DNA from: Sulfurospirillaceae bacterium
Lineage (GTDB): Bacteria; Campylobacterota; Campylobacteria; Campylobacterales; Sulfurospirillaceae
Assembly: GCA_028692875.1 (NCBI GenBank)
Contig: JAQUWL010000004.1
Span: 60,861-124,860 of the forward strand
Direction of reading: 5' to 3'
DNA length: 64,000 nucleotides
Shown: one piece after another, positions 16,769-25,166 of the stretch
Layout of the letters: each line of letters begins with the position of its first letter
Numbering within the stretch: position 1 is the first letter of the stretch
Program-made: the position numbers and the translations under genes
Notes under the pieces: model-generated
What the model was told of the DNA's origin: nothing
Database searches by the model: none
What the model saw: the letters and a program-made list of their open reading frames with translations, nothing else

Positions 16769-17409
16769 AGCTCAATCTCAACAATAGGATTTTGTAACTC
16801 TTCTGCTTTTTGCGCTACATGTAGCATCTGAGAGATAGAGTTTGGGATGCCCAAAAGCTCACTTTTTTGCAAACTCATCGTAGCTTTTTTATCGCTCACA
16901 CGCACCACCAAAGCAACACCGCTCTCAAGAAAATCAATACATTTATTGACCTCAGCGATGTTTGATATATCTAAAGATTCAACACACATCAGCAAAATCA
17001 CATCTCCATCCAACGCCTTCAAAGCACCCATTTTTAAGACATTTAGCGAAGTTTTATCGCCAGAAGAAAGTGTTAAAATCTCATTTTGGTTATTGTTCAA
17101 AATAGAGAGATACGAAACGGCAGTATTGTAAACAGAGTTTTGAAAATCTGTTGGGCTTATGGGTTGTGCATCTTTGATGGCGTGTAATATATTTGCCGTT
17201 GTCTCCAACTCGCCAAATGAACTTCCAAACATGACACGCCCACCTTGAAAATGCTCTACTCTTGCGAGCAGTTCCACCGCTATCTTTGAGGCTCTTGTCA
17301 ATCTTCTGCGTATCATCATTTGAGGCACAAGCTCTTTGGTGCGAAGTGTGTCGATACTCTTTTCGCCCAAAAGATAAGCACTACTCAAAATCTCCAAATT
17401 TATTTTCAT
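16765..17409 (-). CDS. Beta-ketoacyl synthase-like partner (ApeC/chain-length-factor type)
   Basis: A 214-residue protein matching only the N-terminal half of a ketosynthase. Recognisable parts are VPQMMIRRRLTRASKIAVEL, VMFGSSFGELETTANIL and SPTDFQNSVYNTAVSYLSI. Where a ketosynthase has its catalytic Cys, this protein reads LTLSSGDKTSLNV, so it is not a condensing enzyme by itself. In the characterised aryl polyene system such a truncated ketosynthase-like subunit (ApeC) pairs with the true ketosynthase as a chain-length factor. It overlaps both neighbours by four bases. Confidence 0.82.
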   Translation of the reverse strand: MKINLEILSSAYLLGEKSIDTLRTKELVPQMMIRRRLTRASKIAVELLARVEHFQGGRVMFGSSFGELETTANILHAIKDAQPISPTDFQNSVYNTAVSYLSILNNNQNEILTLSSGDKTSLNVLKMGALKALDGDVILLMCVESLDISNIAEVNKCIDFLESGVALVVRVSDKKATMSLQKSELLGIPNSISQMLHVAQKAEELQNPIVEIEL

Positions 17410-18515
17410 CTAGGTAGTCCGAAGATAAGTGCGGTATTGTTTCCACCAAATGCCAGTGAGTTGCTCAGAACATAGCGAAGTTCTTTTTTTTTGGCTTCAT
17501 AGACATAGTTTAACATCTCATTTTCGGGTGCTTCAAGGTTGGTATTTGGCGGAATTATCTGTTTTTGAAGAGCCAAAACACACACTATTGCCTCCAACGC
17601 TCCAGCAGCTCCTAACGTGTGACCAGTGATGGATTTGGTAGAACTAACAAATGGTTTATGAGGGAAAAGTGAGTCAATCGCACAAGACTCGCTACTATCG
17701 TTTGCTGGTGTTCCTGTACCATGAGCATTTATATAGTCGATATCATCGGCGTTTATATTGGCACTTTGCAAAGCTCTTCGCATAGCCATTTTCGCCCCTT
17801 GCCCATCAGGACTCGGATGTGTCATATGGTAAGCGTCCGAGCTATACCCAACACCAAAAAACTCTATACTTTGCTCTTTTTGACGCGACTGCAAAAGAAC
17901 TACGGCGATACCCTCAGCGACATTCATCCCATCTCTTTGCTTATCAAAAGGCTTACATGTAGAAGATGAAAGAACACCTAAAGAGCTAAAGCCATGAATT
18001 GTTGTTTGAGAAAGCGTATCAAATCCCACCACTAAAACATTTTTATAAACTCCTTTTGAGATGACCTCATAGCCGTATCCCAAAGCATTTGCACTTGAAG
18101 TACACGCTGTCGAAAAGGAGATATCATCCTTAAAAACAAACTTTTCTTTCAAGATATAGGCGATAGCGTTGATGTTATGAAGTTCTGGATTGATGTTTTT
18201 ATAGTGGTGCTCTTTTAAAAAAATCTCCTCAGAGTTCTGCATCCCACCAACCGAAGAGCCGACGACCAAAAGCGTATCTTCAAAATTTTCCAAACCACTT
18301 TGCTTTAAAACATCTCTACATGTAGAGTATAAAATATCTTCGATATTGAAAGATTTTTGGATTTTTCCAAGAGCGACAAACTTATCTTCAACATAACAAT
18401 CATATGCTCTTATGCCGCTTTGATGCGAGCAAATAGCCTCAAAAAGCCCCTCGCTATCTTCAGATGCACAGCAAACAGATGCAAAACAATTTACAAAAAC
18501 TCTACTTTTGAGCAT
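17406..18515 (-). CDS. Beta-ketoacyl-ACP synthase (ApeO-like condensing enzyme)
   Basis: A 369-residue ketosynthase with all catalytic parts: Cys in FSTACTSSANALGYG (about 138), His in INAHGTGTPANDSSE (about 268) and Lys/His in STKSITGHTLGAAGALE (about 300), ending SLAFGGNNTALIFG. It catalyses decarboxylative condensation of malonyl-ACP with the growing chain. Only one complete ketosynthase is visible in this cluster, while better-studied aryl polyene clusters have more. It overlaps the ACP gene by 14 bases and the ApeC-like gene by four. Confidence 0.92.
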   Translation of the reverse strand: MLKSRVFVNCFASVCCASEDSEGLFEAICSHQSGIRAYDCYVEDKFVALGKIQKSFNIEDILYSTCRDVLKQSGLENFEDTLLVVGSSVGGMQNSEEIFLKEHHYKNINPELHNINAIAYILKEKFVFKDDISFSTACTSSANALGYGYEVISKGVYKNVLVVGFDTLSQTTIHGFSSLGVLSSSTCKPFDKQRDGMNVAEGIAVVLLQSRQKEQSIEFFGVGYSSDAYHMTHPSPDGQGAKMAMRRALQSANINADDIDYINAHGTGTPANDSSESCAIDSLFPHKPFVSSTKSITGHTLGAAGALEAIVCVLALQKQIIPPNTNLEAPENEMLNYVYEAKKKELRYVLSNSLAFGGNNTALIFGLPR

Positions 18516-18753
18516 TGATAAAATCTAGCAAACTCTTAACATTTACAAATATCTTCTCGTACTCTTTGGAGTCTGTTATCTTGATGCCAAACTCTTTGTC
18601 TATACTTAAAACCAACTCAATCGAATCCACCGAATCCAAACCCAAACCATCTTCTCCAAAAAGAGGCATATCATCGTCTATATCCTCAGGTGTCATATCC
18701 TCAAGTTTAAGATTTTCAATCAAAACCTCTTTTAGTTTTTGCATACTTACCAT
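18502..18753 (-). CDS. Acyl carrier protein
   Basis: About 83 residues, acidic, with the phosphopantetheine serine in GLDSVDSIELVLSIDKE (about 43). The first helix reads LKEVLIENLKLEDM and the last VNVKSLLDFINAQK. I take the ATG at 18753; a TTG three codons earlier is also open and AAGG lies 15 to 18 bases upstream. It is the first gene of the right operon and the only ACP in the cluster, whereas reference aryl polyene clusters usually have two. It carries the aryl starter and the growing polyene. Confidence 0.9.
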   Translation of the reverse strand: MVSMQKLKEVLIENLKLEDMTPEDIDDDMPLFGEDGLGLDSVDSIELVLSIDKEFGIKITDSKEYEKIFVNVKSLLDFINAQK

Positions 18754-18844
18754 TATTTGCAAACCTTTTTAAAATTATTTTCACATATTTATTACGCAAA
18801 GTTTACTTAAAATTATCTTGTGTTTGGCTAAACAAAAAATATAG

Positions 18845-18850
18845 TATAAT
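18845..18850 (+). promoter_or_regulatory. -10 element of the transporter gene
   Basis: A perfect TATAAT lies 26 bases before the ATG at 18877 in an AT-rich divergent spacer shared with the ACP operon. No good -35 is visible, as usual for Campylobacterota sigma-70 promoters. Confidence 0.55.
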
Positions 18851-18876
18851 TCGCAAAAATTTAATGAGCACCTCAA

Positions 18877-20460
18877 ATGATTCACAATGAAATCTTCTAT
18901 CTCTTTTCCATCATCTCAGTAGGCTATATTTTTGGCAATATAAAAATCAAAGGCTTCTCGCTTGATATTACAGCAATGCTTATCGTTGCACTCATAGCGG
19001 GGCATTATGGTATGGTTATCTCGGATGATTTTAGCCTTTTTGGTCTTGCTATTTTTATCTATGCCATCGGTCTACAATCAGGTCCTGGTTTTTTTGAAAC
19101 AATGAAATACGACGGAATAAAGCTCAATTTGATTGCGATGGTTCTTTTGGCTATCATTTTTTTATCTACTTTGGCACTAGGAAAAATCTTTGCCTTGCCA
19201 TCAAATCTTGTAGAGGGTATCTTTACGGGCTCGCTTACAAGTGTTACCTCTTTGGCTGCGGCTTTGGAGATTAAAAATGACCCTATTATCCCAGTAATCT
19301 TTGGTATTGTATATCCTTTTGGATTGATTGCAACGGTACTTTTTATTCGCATTTTGCCTCTTTTGTTTCGGATAAATATCGAAAAGGAGGTTGAGGATTA
19401 TGAATCTAGCCAAAAAGCTAGATACCCAGAGATTTACACTAAAAATTTTAAAATTACTAATGAAAACTTCAAAAATGCTTCAATCAAAAAATCTCAAATC
19501 GAAGCAATGACCTCCACAGTAATAGAGCGAACCAATGCCGCAAAAACCAACGAGCTAGAGGTCGAAGATGTTATCTTAAGATATAACGATGTAGTTAGAG
19601 TTACGGGCACAAAAAAACAGATGTCCAACCTCAATATCGTGCTAGGCGAAGAGGTGGAGCAAGAACTCCAATTCAACGACAATATGAAAGTTCTAAGGCT
19701 CTTGACAACCTCCAAAGATGTTGTTGGCAAAAAGATAGGCACAATAAAGGAGCTTAAAGCACTTCGTGGCGTTATTACAAAAGTGCGAAGAGCTGGTATC
19801 GACATTCAAGCACATCCAAATTTAACACTTAGGCTTGGAGATAAACTATATGTTGTAGCTCCTGAAATATATAGTGAAAAGGTTACAAAAATAATTGGAA
19901 ATGACCTTCTAAAATACCCAGCAGCGGATTTTTTGCCTATCTCACTAGGTATCGTTATGGGCATCTTGCTAGGGAGTATCCCTTTTGATGTCCCTTTTGT
20001 AGGCGTTATAAAACTAAGTTTTGTAGGTGGTATCTTGGTTGTGGCATTGGTGTTAGGAAGGTTAGGGCGTGTTGGACCAATAGTGTGGAACCTTTCTCCG
20101 CATTCAACAACCCTTTTGAAAACACTTGGACAACTGATGTTCGTTGCGACAGTAGGAACAAATGCTGGAAAATACCTAATGGAAGCACTTGAAAAAAATG
20201 GCTTTATGCCAATCTACATAGCACTCGCAACTCTGATTTGTTCGCTATTGATAGTAGCTCTTACATGTAGGTTTATTTTAAAGATGAACTTTATCAATAT
20301 AATGGGTCTTCTCTCAGGTGCTATGACCTCAACGCCATCACTTACCATGTCAAATGACCTAACTAAAACTGACTATCCATCCATCGCTTACGCAGCAGTC
20401 TATCCGATGAGTTTGGTTTTGATTATTTTATTGGCACAATTTGGAATGAAGATATTTTAG
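18877..20460 (+). CDS. YidE/AspT-family transporter with two TrkA-C domains
   Basis: A 527-residue membrane protein of the aspartate:alanine exchanger fold. Two transmembrane halves, about residues 5-165 and 345-525, flank a cytoplasmic region with two RCK-C/TrkA-C domains (about 200-260 and 270-335; KLRLGDKLYVV-type ending seen in TLRLGDKLYVVAPEI). The duplication motifs are visible: YAIGLQSGPGFFE with GSLTSVTSLAAALE in the first half, and TVGTNAGK with GAMTSTPSLTMS in the second. Substrate unknown; relatives exchange dicarboxylates or amino acids. It has its own promoter and is convergent with the GGDEF-EAL gene, overlapping it by four bases at the stops. Confidence 0.85.
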   Translation: MIHNEIFYLFSIISVGYIFGNIKIKGFSLDITAMLIVALIAGHYGMVISDDFSLFGLAIFIYAIGLQSGPGFFETMKYDGIKLNLIAMVLLAIIFLSTLALGKIFALPSNLVEGIFTGSLTSVTSLAAALEIKNDPIIPVIFGIVYPFGLIATVLFIRILPLLFRINIEKEVEDYESSQKARYPEIYTKNFKITNENFKNASIKKSQIEAMTSTVIERTNAAKTNELEVEDVILRYNDVVRVTGTKKQMSNLNIVLGEEVEQELQFNDNMKVLRLLTTSKDVVGKKIGTIKELKALRGVITKVRRAGIDIQAHPNLTLRLGDKLYVVAPEIYSEKVTKIIGNDLLKYPAADFLPISLGIVMGILLGSIPFDVPFVGVIKLSFVGGILVVALVLGRLGRVGPIVWNLSPHSTTLLKTLGQLMFVATVGTNAGKYLMEALEKNGFMPIYIALATLICSLLIVALTCRFILKMNFINIMGLLSGAMTSTPSLTMSNDLTKTDYPSIAYAAVYPMSLVLIILLAQFGMKIF

Positions 20461-23330
20461 GGCTTTATGGTATTTTTGACAAAGCCTATAAAATCATCAG
20501 ACTTCATAGGCTTGCCGAACAAAAATCCTTGACCGTACCGACAACCATTGTTCAATAAAAATTCCTCTTGTTCTTTCGTCTCTATACCCTCTGCGACAAC
20601 GTTATAGCCCAAACTCAAAGAGAGTGCAAGAATCGCTTTTGTTATTTCAACGTCATTTTTATCATGTGGAATATCATCAATAAAAGATTTGTCTATCTTT
20701 ATGGTATCTAGTGGCAATATTTTCAAATAGCTCATCGATGAGTATCCTGTACCAAAATCGTCCACGGAAATTTTAAAACCAACCTCTCTAAAGCGTCTAA
20801 GAATTTCAAAATTTTTCTCTGTATTGTCCATAATATAGTGTTCAGTTATCTCGATGTCGATGCAAGAAGGAGATATGCCAAACTGACTTGCTATATCATT
20901 AAAGCGAGCGACAATGTCTTTTTGCCTAAATTGAACACTAGAGACGTTAATAGCAATAGTCTCGATTTTCAATTTTTCATCTTGCCATTTTAAAAACGCC
21001 TTACAAGCCTGCGAAAAGACCCACTCGCCAATATCAACGATAAATCCACACTCTTCAGCTATTGGGATAAACTCCAAAGGCGAAACAAATCCAAAATCGC
21101 TATTTTGCCAACGAATCAGTGCTTCAGCTCCGATAACTTTTTTTGTTTGGATATCATATTTTGGCTGATATTCTAGATAAAATTCATTATTGCGGATGGC
21201 ATTTTTAAGAGATTGCTCAATCCCCAAACGCCTTTCAACCTCTTTTGATAGTTTTTTAGTATAAAATTGGAAGTTGTTTTTGCCTTTATCTTTGGCAAGA
21301 TACATGGCACTATCAGCATTTTTGATAATCTCCTGATAATCCACACCATCTTGAGGAAATATCGCAATACCAATACTTGCGCTAATATCTAAATTGTAAC
21401 TCTCAAACCTTATCGGCTCACTTACCACACTCAAAATCTTTTCACAAACACTAGCGACATATATATTGTCGCTCAAATTCTCAAGCAATACCGCAAACTC
21501 ATCTCCGCCCAAGCGAGCCACAGTGTCGGACTCTCTAAGAACTGAAGAGATTCTAAATGCAACAGTTTTCAAAATCTCATCACCAACATGATGACCTAAC
21601 GTATCGTTGATGATTTTAAACCTGTCTAGGTCAATAAACAACACGGCTATAATAGAGTTATTTCTTCGAGCCAAACGCACCGCATGTTCAAGTTTATTTT
21701 CAAAATCCAGCCTATTTGATAGGTCGGTTAAATGGTCATGATACGCCATGTAATTAATTTTTTCTCTAGTTCTAACTAAATTCGTAATATCTTGCAATGT
21801 TCCAAAAATTTTAACAACACGACCTTTCAAATCAAGCTTTTGAAATCCCTTGAGTTGTACATGTTTAAGAAGTTTTTGAGCACTTATTATTCTAAATTCA
21901 AAATCAAAATCATCTTTGTATTTAAGCATTTTAAGATAGATATTTGATACCATTGATTTATCATCGGAATGAACATATGAAAAAAATTCATTTGGGTGTA
22001 AAAACTTTTTTTTATCTTTCTGACCAAAAATATTGTAAATCTCATCAGAACACTCTATGTGTTTTGCGTCAAGATCAAACTCCCAACTTCCGATGTGAGC
22101 TACACTTTGAGCTTCATTCAGACGTTGTGTCTTTTTCTCCAGCTCCTCTTTTTGCTTAACATAGTCAGTTACATCAAGCTTGATTGCTAAAAAACTCTCC
22201 ACTTCGCCAGCATTCATAATCGGAACAATAGAGGCACTTTCATAGTAGATAGAGCCATCTTTGCGTCTATTTATAAACTCGCCCTCCCATCTTTCGCCAC
22301 GGTTGAGCTTTTCGTTCATCTGTTTATAATGCTCTTTTGCCATAAAGCCTGATTTTAGGATGCGAGGATTTTGCCCTAAAGCCTCTTTTTTGGCATAACC
22401 AGTTGAACGCTCAAAAGCATCATTGACATAAGTTATATTTCGATTTGTGTCAGTTATAACGATTGTGTTATCACTATTTTCAACTGCTTTTGCAAATTTT
22501 ATTAGCTCTGCTCTATTTTTCTTATCAGATACATAATACATCACAAGAAATAAGAATAAAAAAACATCAAGCCCAAACATAATGTAGAGCAATATTTTTT
22601 GTACTTTTGCATTTTTTTCAAAATGATTTACGATGGATTGGCGAAAATTATTTAATGATTCTTCAAGTCCGACCTTCTCTTTTCTTTGGTCAAGCTTATT
22701 TAGATTGTCTATATATGACATGGAGGCAAAAGATTGAGTAACAAAAATATCCAAAGTCTTATCGACAAGCCTGTTTTGCTCAATCAAACCACTCATCTCT
22801 TGGATATCCTTAGAGATACCATATGCACCTTTTTCTTCATAAGAAGATTGCATAAAATAGATAATGATTTTGTTTGCTTTAAATACAAGCGGACTAAAGT
22901 AATAAGTTTTTTGAATTTTGGCATTTAGGTCGAAGAGAAGACGCACAGCCGTTACCAAAAAACCGTTCTGCTCCGTAAAACTCCTCATAATAAGCGACTT
23001 TTCTTCATATCTTTCAACCAAATCTTGAAAGCATTTCTTTACTTCTGGGTCTTTAATGTCTTTTTCTACAACATTAGCAAAAAGATTTAGCACATTTATA
23101 AAATTTACCAAGCCGTTACTGATGGTTTCATCTTTGATATATTGAAGTTTTTTGCCCAAAAATATGTCAAACTCTTTATTTAAAAGCTTTAAAGTCTCGA
23201 TTTTTTCAATCACTTGATAGTTGTTTTGGGTATCTTTGTCAATCTTTAGGGTATACAAAAAAGAGGAGACTAAAAAAATGATGAAAATAGAGATTAGCAC
23301 ATATCCAAAATCAAATCTTCTAATTCCCAA
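20457..23330 (-). CDS. Membrane GGDEF-EAL protein with PAS domains
   Basis: A 957-residue c-di-GMP enzyme. TM1 is near residues 8-27, followed by an all-helical sensor region of about 220 residues resembling DAHL-type ligand domains and TM2 near 250-268. A PAS domain follows (NSDNTIVITDTNRNITYVND, about 288) with a PAC segment, then a second PAS (about 400-520), GGDEF (ARLGGDEFAVLLEN, about 612) and EAL (about 700-950). The EAL domain keeps GAEALIRWQ, ITEHYIM, VDDFGTGYSSMSYLK and AEGIETKEQ. Both catalytic cores look intact. TTG at 23330 follows GAGGTAAAAA. It probably senses a periplasmic or redox signal and adjusts motility or biofilm. Confidence 0.92.
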   Translation of the reverse strand: MGIRRFDFGYVLISIFIIFLVSSFLYTLKIDKDTQNNYQVIEKIETLKLLNKEFDIFLGKKLQYIKDETISNGLVNFINVLNLFANVVEKDIKDPEVKKCFQDLVERYEEKSLIMRSFTEQNGFLVTAVRLLFDLNAKIQKTYYFSPLVFKANKIIIYFMQSSYEEKGAYGISKDIQEMSGLIEQNRLVDKTLDIFVTQSFASMSYIDNLNKLDQRKEKVGLEESLNNFRQSIVNHFEKNAKVQKILLYIMFGLDVFLFLFLVMYYVSDKKNRAELIKFAKAVENSDNTIVITDTNRNITYVNDAFERSTGYAKKEALGQNPRILKSGFMAKEHYKQMNEKLNRGERWEGEFINRRKDGSIYYESASIVPIMNAGEVESFLAIKLDVTDYVKQKEELEKKTQRLNEAQSVAHIGSWEFDLDAKHIECSDEIYNIFGQKDKKKFLHPNEFFSYVHSDDKSMVSNIYLKMLKYKDDFDFEFRIISAQKLLKHVQLKGFQKLDLKGRVVKIFGTLQDITNLVRTREKINYMAYHDHLTDLSNRLDFENKLEHAVRLARRNNSIIAVLFIDLDRFKIINDTLGHHVGDEILKTVAFRISSVLRESDTVARLGGDEFAVLLENLSDNIYVASVCEKILSVVSEPIRFESYNLDISASIGIAIFPQDGVDYQEIIKNADSAMYLAKDKGKNNFQFYTKKLSKEVERRLGIEQSLKNAIRNNEFYLEYQPKYDIQTKKVIGAEALIRWQNSDFGFVSPLEFIPIAEECGFIVDIGEWVFSQACKAFLKWQDEKLKIETIAINVSSVQFRQKDIVARFNDIASQFGISPSCIDIEITEHYIMDNTEKNFEILRRFREVGFKISVDDFGTGYSSMSYLKILPLDTIKIDKSFIDDIPHDKNDVEITKAILALSLSLGYNVVAEGIETKEQEEFLLNNGCRYGQGFLFGKPMKSDDFIGFVKNTIKP

Positions 23331-23465
23331 TTTTTACCTCACTTAAAACTACTTCATTACTTTTAGTATTAATAATAGTGAAGTATATCTAATTTTTCGT
23401 CAAACTAAAACTTCAAATAAGACCATATTTTCGATAGAATTAAAGAAAAATTGGTAGAAATTTTT

Positions 23466-23942
23466 ATGAAAATGTCCACTTTTACACATAACTTTTTTCT
23501 TGATGGTTATATCTTAAATAAACAATTTAGTCTTTTGGCTTTTATTTCGTCAAATGCTTATCGCTATTGGTCACATGTAGATGCTGGAAAATATGAGGGT
23601 TCGAGGGTTGTTTTTTTAAAAAAAGACACTATTTTGTCAAAATACTCAAACATTGTAGAGAAATGCACAGACTTATCGGGCATGGTTCAATCTCAATCAT
23701 TTTGCAAATATACAGGTCTTGCACCGTCACATCTGATAGAAAAAAATGGCTCTTGCATCTATAAATACCTTGATATTTTGGAAGTTGAAGATATTAAATT
23801 TGTAAACCTAAAAAAATTTTACGATGACCTATCTTTGGATTATCATCAAAATATATATATCGAAAAATGCAAATATTTTGCTCCTGCACCGCTTGAGAAA
23901 AAAATCAAAATAACCGATGGAATGTGTGTGGGATACTACTAA
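23466..23942 (+). CDS. Hypothetical protein, about 158 aa
   Basis: I do not recognise this protein. The ATG at 23466 (MKMSTFTHNFFLDGYILNK) is preferred over an in-frame TTG five codons earlier; no strong ribosome binding site is seen for either. It is soluble and rich in Tyr, Lys and Cys (five Cys), for example KYTGLAPSHLIEKNGSC and KCKYFAPAPLEKKIK. The segment LLAFISSNAYRYWSHVDAG looks like a replication or DNA-binding helix-turn-helix but cannot be assigned. A near-copy CACATGTA is at 23572. The structured RNA candidate follows downstream. Confidence 0.6.
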   Translation: MKMSTFTHNFFLDGYILNKQFSLLAFISSNAYRYWSHVDAGKYEGSRVVFLKKDTILSKYSNIVEKCTDLSGMVQSQSFCKYTGLAPSHLIEKNGSCIYKYLDILEVEDIKFVNLKKFYDDLSLDYHQNIYIEKCKYFAPAPLEKKIKITDGMCVGYY

Positions 23943-24000
23943 AAATTCTTGACTTAGAACAATTTTTAAAAGTTTGTTTACGTTATTATTTCGTCAGTTT

Positions 24001-24175
24001 AACCCATAATCTCTTCTCCTATGGGTTAGATATATAAAAACTTTTTTGTAAAATTCGTTTTTTGTAAGGAATTTTCGGTTCACACACTCCCGATTTTTCC
24101 ATAAGGTGTAGATCCTTTATCACACACACTCCTAAGCAGGTTTAACACTAGCAAAAAACGAATTTTTACATCTCT
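24001..24175 (+). ncRNA. Structured small RNA candidate with two CACACUCC loops
   Basis: The 300-base gap before tRNA-Ser holds strong folding potential. AACCCATA/TATGGGTT (24001-24027) forms a hairpin. An 18-19 bp closing stem joins 24047-24064 with 24152-24170, with one bulge. Inside are a hairpin at 24068-24100, whose loop carries CACACACTCC, and AAGG/CCTT at 24103-24117, followed by a second unpaired CACACACTCC (24122-24132). The ACUCC cores could pair with Shine-Dalgarno GGAGU. TATATA at 24031-24036 could be the -10. A 6S-like RNA was considered, but the multi-branched interior does not fit well. The strand is inferred from the -10. Confidence 0.5.
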
Positions 24176-24244
24176 TGCGAAGAAAAGATTAATCAACCGA
24201 TAAGCACAAAGTAGGTAAACTTTCAACCCTTAGCTATTTTATAT

Positions 24245-24332
24245 GGGCAGATGGGAGAGTGGTTTAATCCAGTCGCCTGGAACGCGGCCGTAGGTAACAC
24301 TACCGGGGGTTCGAATCCCCCTCTGCCCGCCA
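24245..24332 (+). tRNA. tRNA-Ser (GGA)
   Basis: A class II tRNA of 88 bases. The acceptor GGGCAGA pairs with TCTGCCC, the anticodon loop CTGGAAC gives GGA, the variable arm is long (CCGTAGGTAACACTACCGG), and the T-arm has GTTCGAATC. CCA is encoded at 24330-24332. Together with tRNA-Ser(TGA) at 944 it covers UCN codons. Confidence 0.96.
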
Positions 24333-24342
24333 CCACCTAAAG

Positions 24343-25014
24343 TTAATCCAAATTCCAATCAATCGGCTCCAAACCTTTACATGTAAGAAATTCATTGCTT
24401 TTTGAAAAAGGTTTTGAGCCAAAAAAACCTCGATAAGATGAGAGCGGAGAAGGGTGTGGGGCTTTTAAGATAAGATGTTTTTTTTCATCTATAAAACGCT
24501 CTTTTGCCTCCGCAGGCTTTCCCCAAAGGATAAAAACAAGATGCTCTTTTTGAGCACTCAGCGTCTTGATGACCGTGTCGGTAAACTCCTCCCAGCCTTT
24601 ATTGCGATGAGAGTTTGGCTCATTTGCACGCACTGTCAAAACAGTATTTAGCAAAAAAACCCCTTGCTTTGCCCATAAGCTCAAATCGCCATTTTCTGGG
24701 ATTTTTGTCTGGATATCATCTTCTAGTTCTTTAAAAATATTTTTTAGAGAAGGCGGATGGGCGATGCCGTTTTGAACAGAAAAGGCGAGTCCATGAGCTT
24801 GATTTTGCCCATGATAAGGGTCTTGTCCCAAAATGACCACCTTAACATTTTCAAAAGGTGTACATGTAAAGGCATTAAATATATTTTTTGTGTCAGGATA
24901 GAGTGTATGCTCTTTTGCATCCTCTTCTACAAATTTTTTAAGTCCTTGAAAATAGGGCATCTTAAGTGCATCTCGAAGAACTCTCTTCCAATCTTCCGCC
25001 ATCATCAAATCCAT
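24343..25014 (-). CDS. ung: Uracil-DNA glycosylase
   Basis: A 223-residue family 1 uracil-DNA glycosylase, which removes uracil from DNA to begin base excision repair. The catalytic water-activating motif is VVILGQDPYHGQNQAHGLAF (Asp at about residue 68). Other motifs are the DNA-intercalation segment HPSPLSSYRGFFGSKPFS and LLNTVLTVRANEPNSH. Length is normal. The ATG at 25014 is used; another ATG lies three codons in. It reads towards the tRNA and shares an upstream region with the divergent SRP RNA gene. Confidence 0.97.
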   Translation of the reverse strand: MDLMMAEDWKRVLRDALKMPYFQGLKKFVEEDAKEHTLYPDTKNIFNAFTCTPFENVKVVILGQDPYHGQNQAHGLAFSVQNGIAHPPSLKNIFKELEDDIQTKIPENGDLSLWAKQGVFLLNTVLTVRANEPNSHRNKGWEEFTDTVIKTLSAQKEHLVFILWGKPAEAKERFIDEKKHLILKAPHPSPLSSYRGFFGSKPFSKSNEFLTCKGLEPIDWNLD

Positions 25015-25052
25015 AGAAGTTACCTTTTTTTAAGAAATTTTAGATAAAATAT

Positions 25053-25165
25053 CCTCCGCCTTCTTCTAGACCTGTGCAATGTTTACTTGAAGCACCGCTT
25101 CAGGGTGGGAACACAGCAGAGCACTTTATTTAGGCATGTGCCGCAGTCATCTGGAAGGGGGTCTT
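25053..25165 (+). ncRNA. ffs: Signal recognition particle RNA (4.5S type)
   Basis: The domain IV signature is clear: TCAGG-GTG-GGAA-CAC-AGCAGA at about 25107-25128, where GTG/CAC closes the GGAA tetraloop and CAGG/AGCAG form the asymmetric Ffh-binding loop. The 5' arm (CCTTCTTCTAGAC) pairs with the 3' arm (CTGGAAGGGGGTC), giving a hairpin of about 110 bases. ATAAAATAT just upstream serves as the -10. The exact ends are approximate. The 3' end touches the stop of the HD-domain gene. Confidence 0.85.
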
Positions 25166-25166
25166 T

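Noticed and set aside
24001..24175. tmRNA or 6S RNA as identity of the structured RNA
   Set aside because: No tRNA-like domain ending in CCA and no tag frame is present; the branched interior with two hairpins does not match the single-bubble 6S shape.
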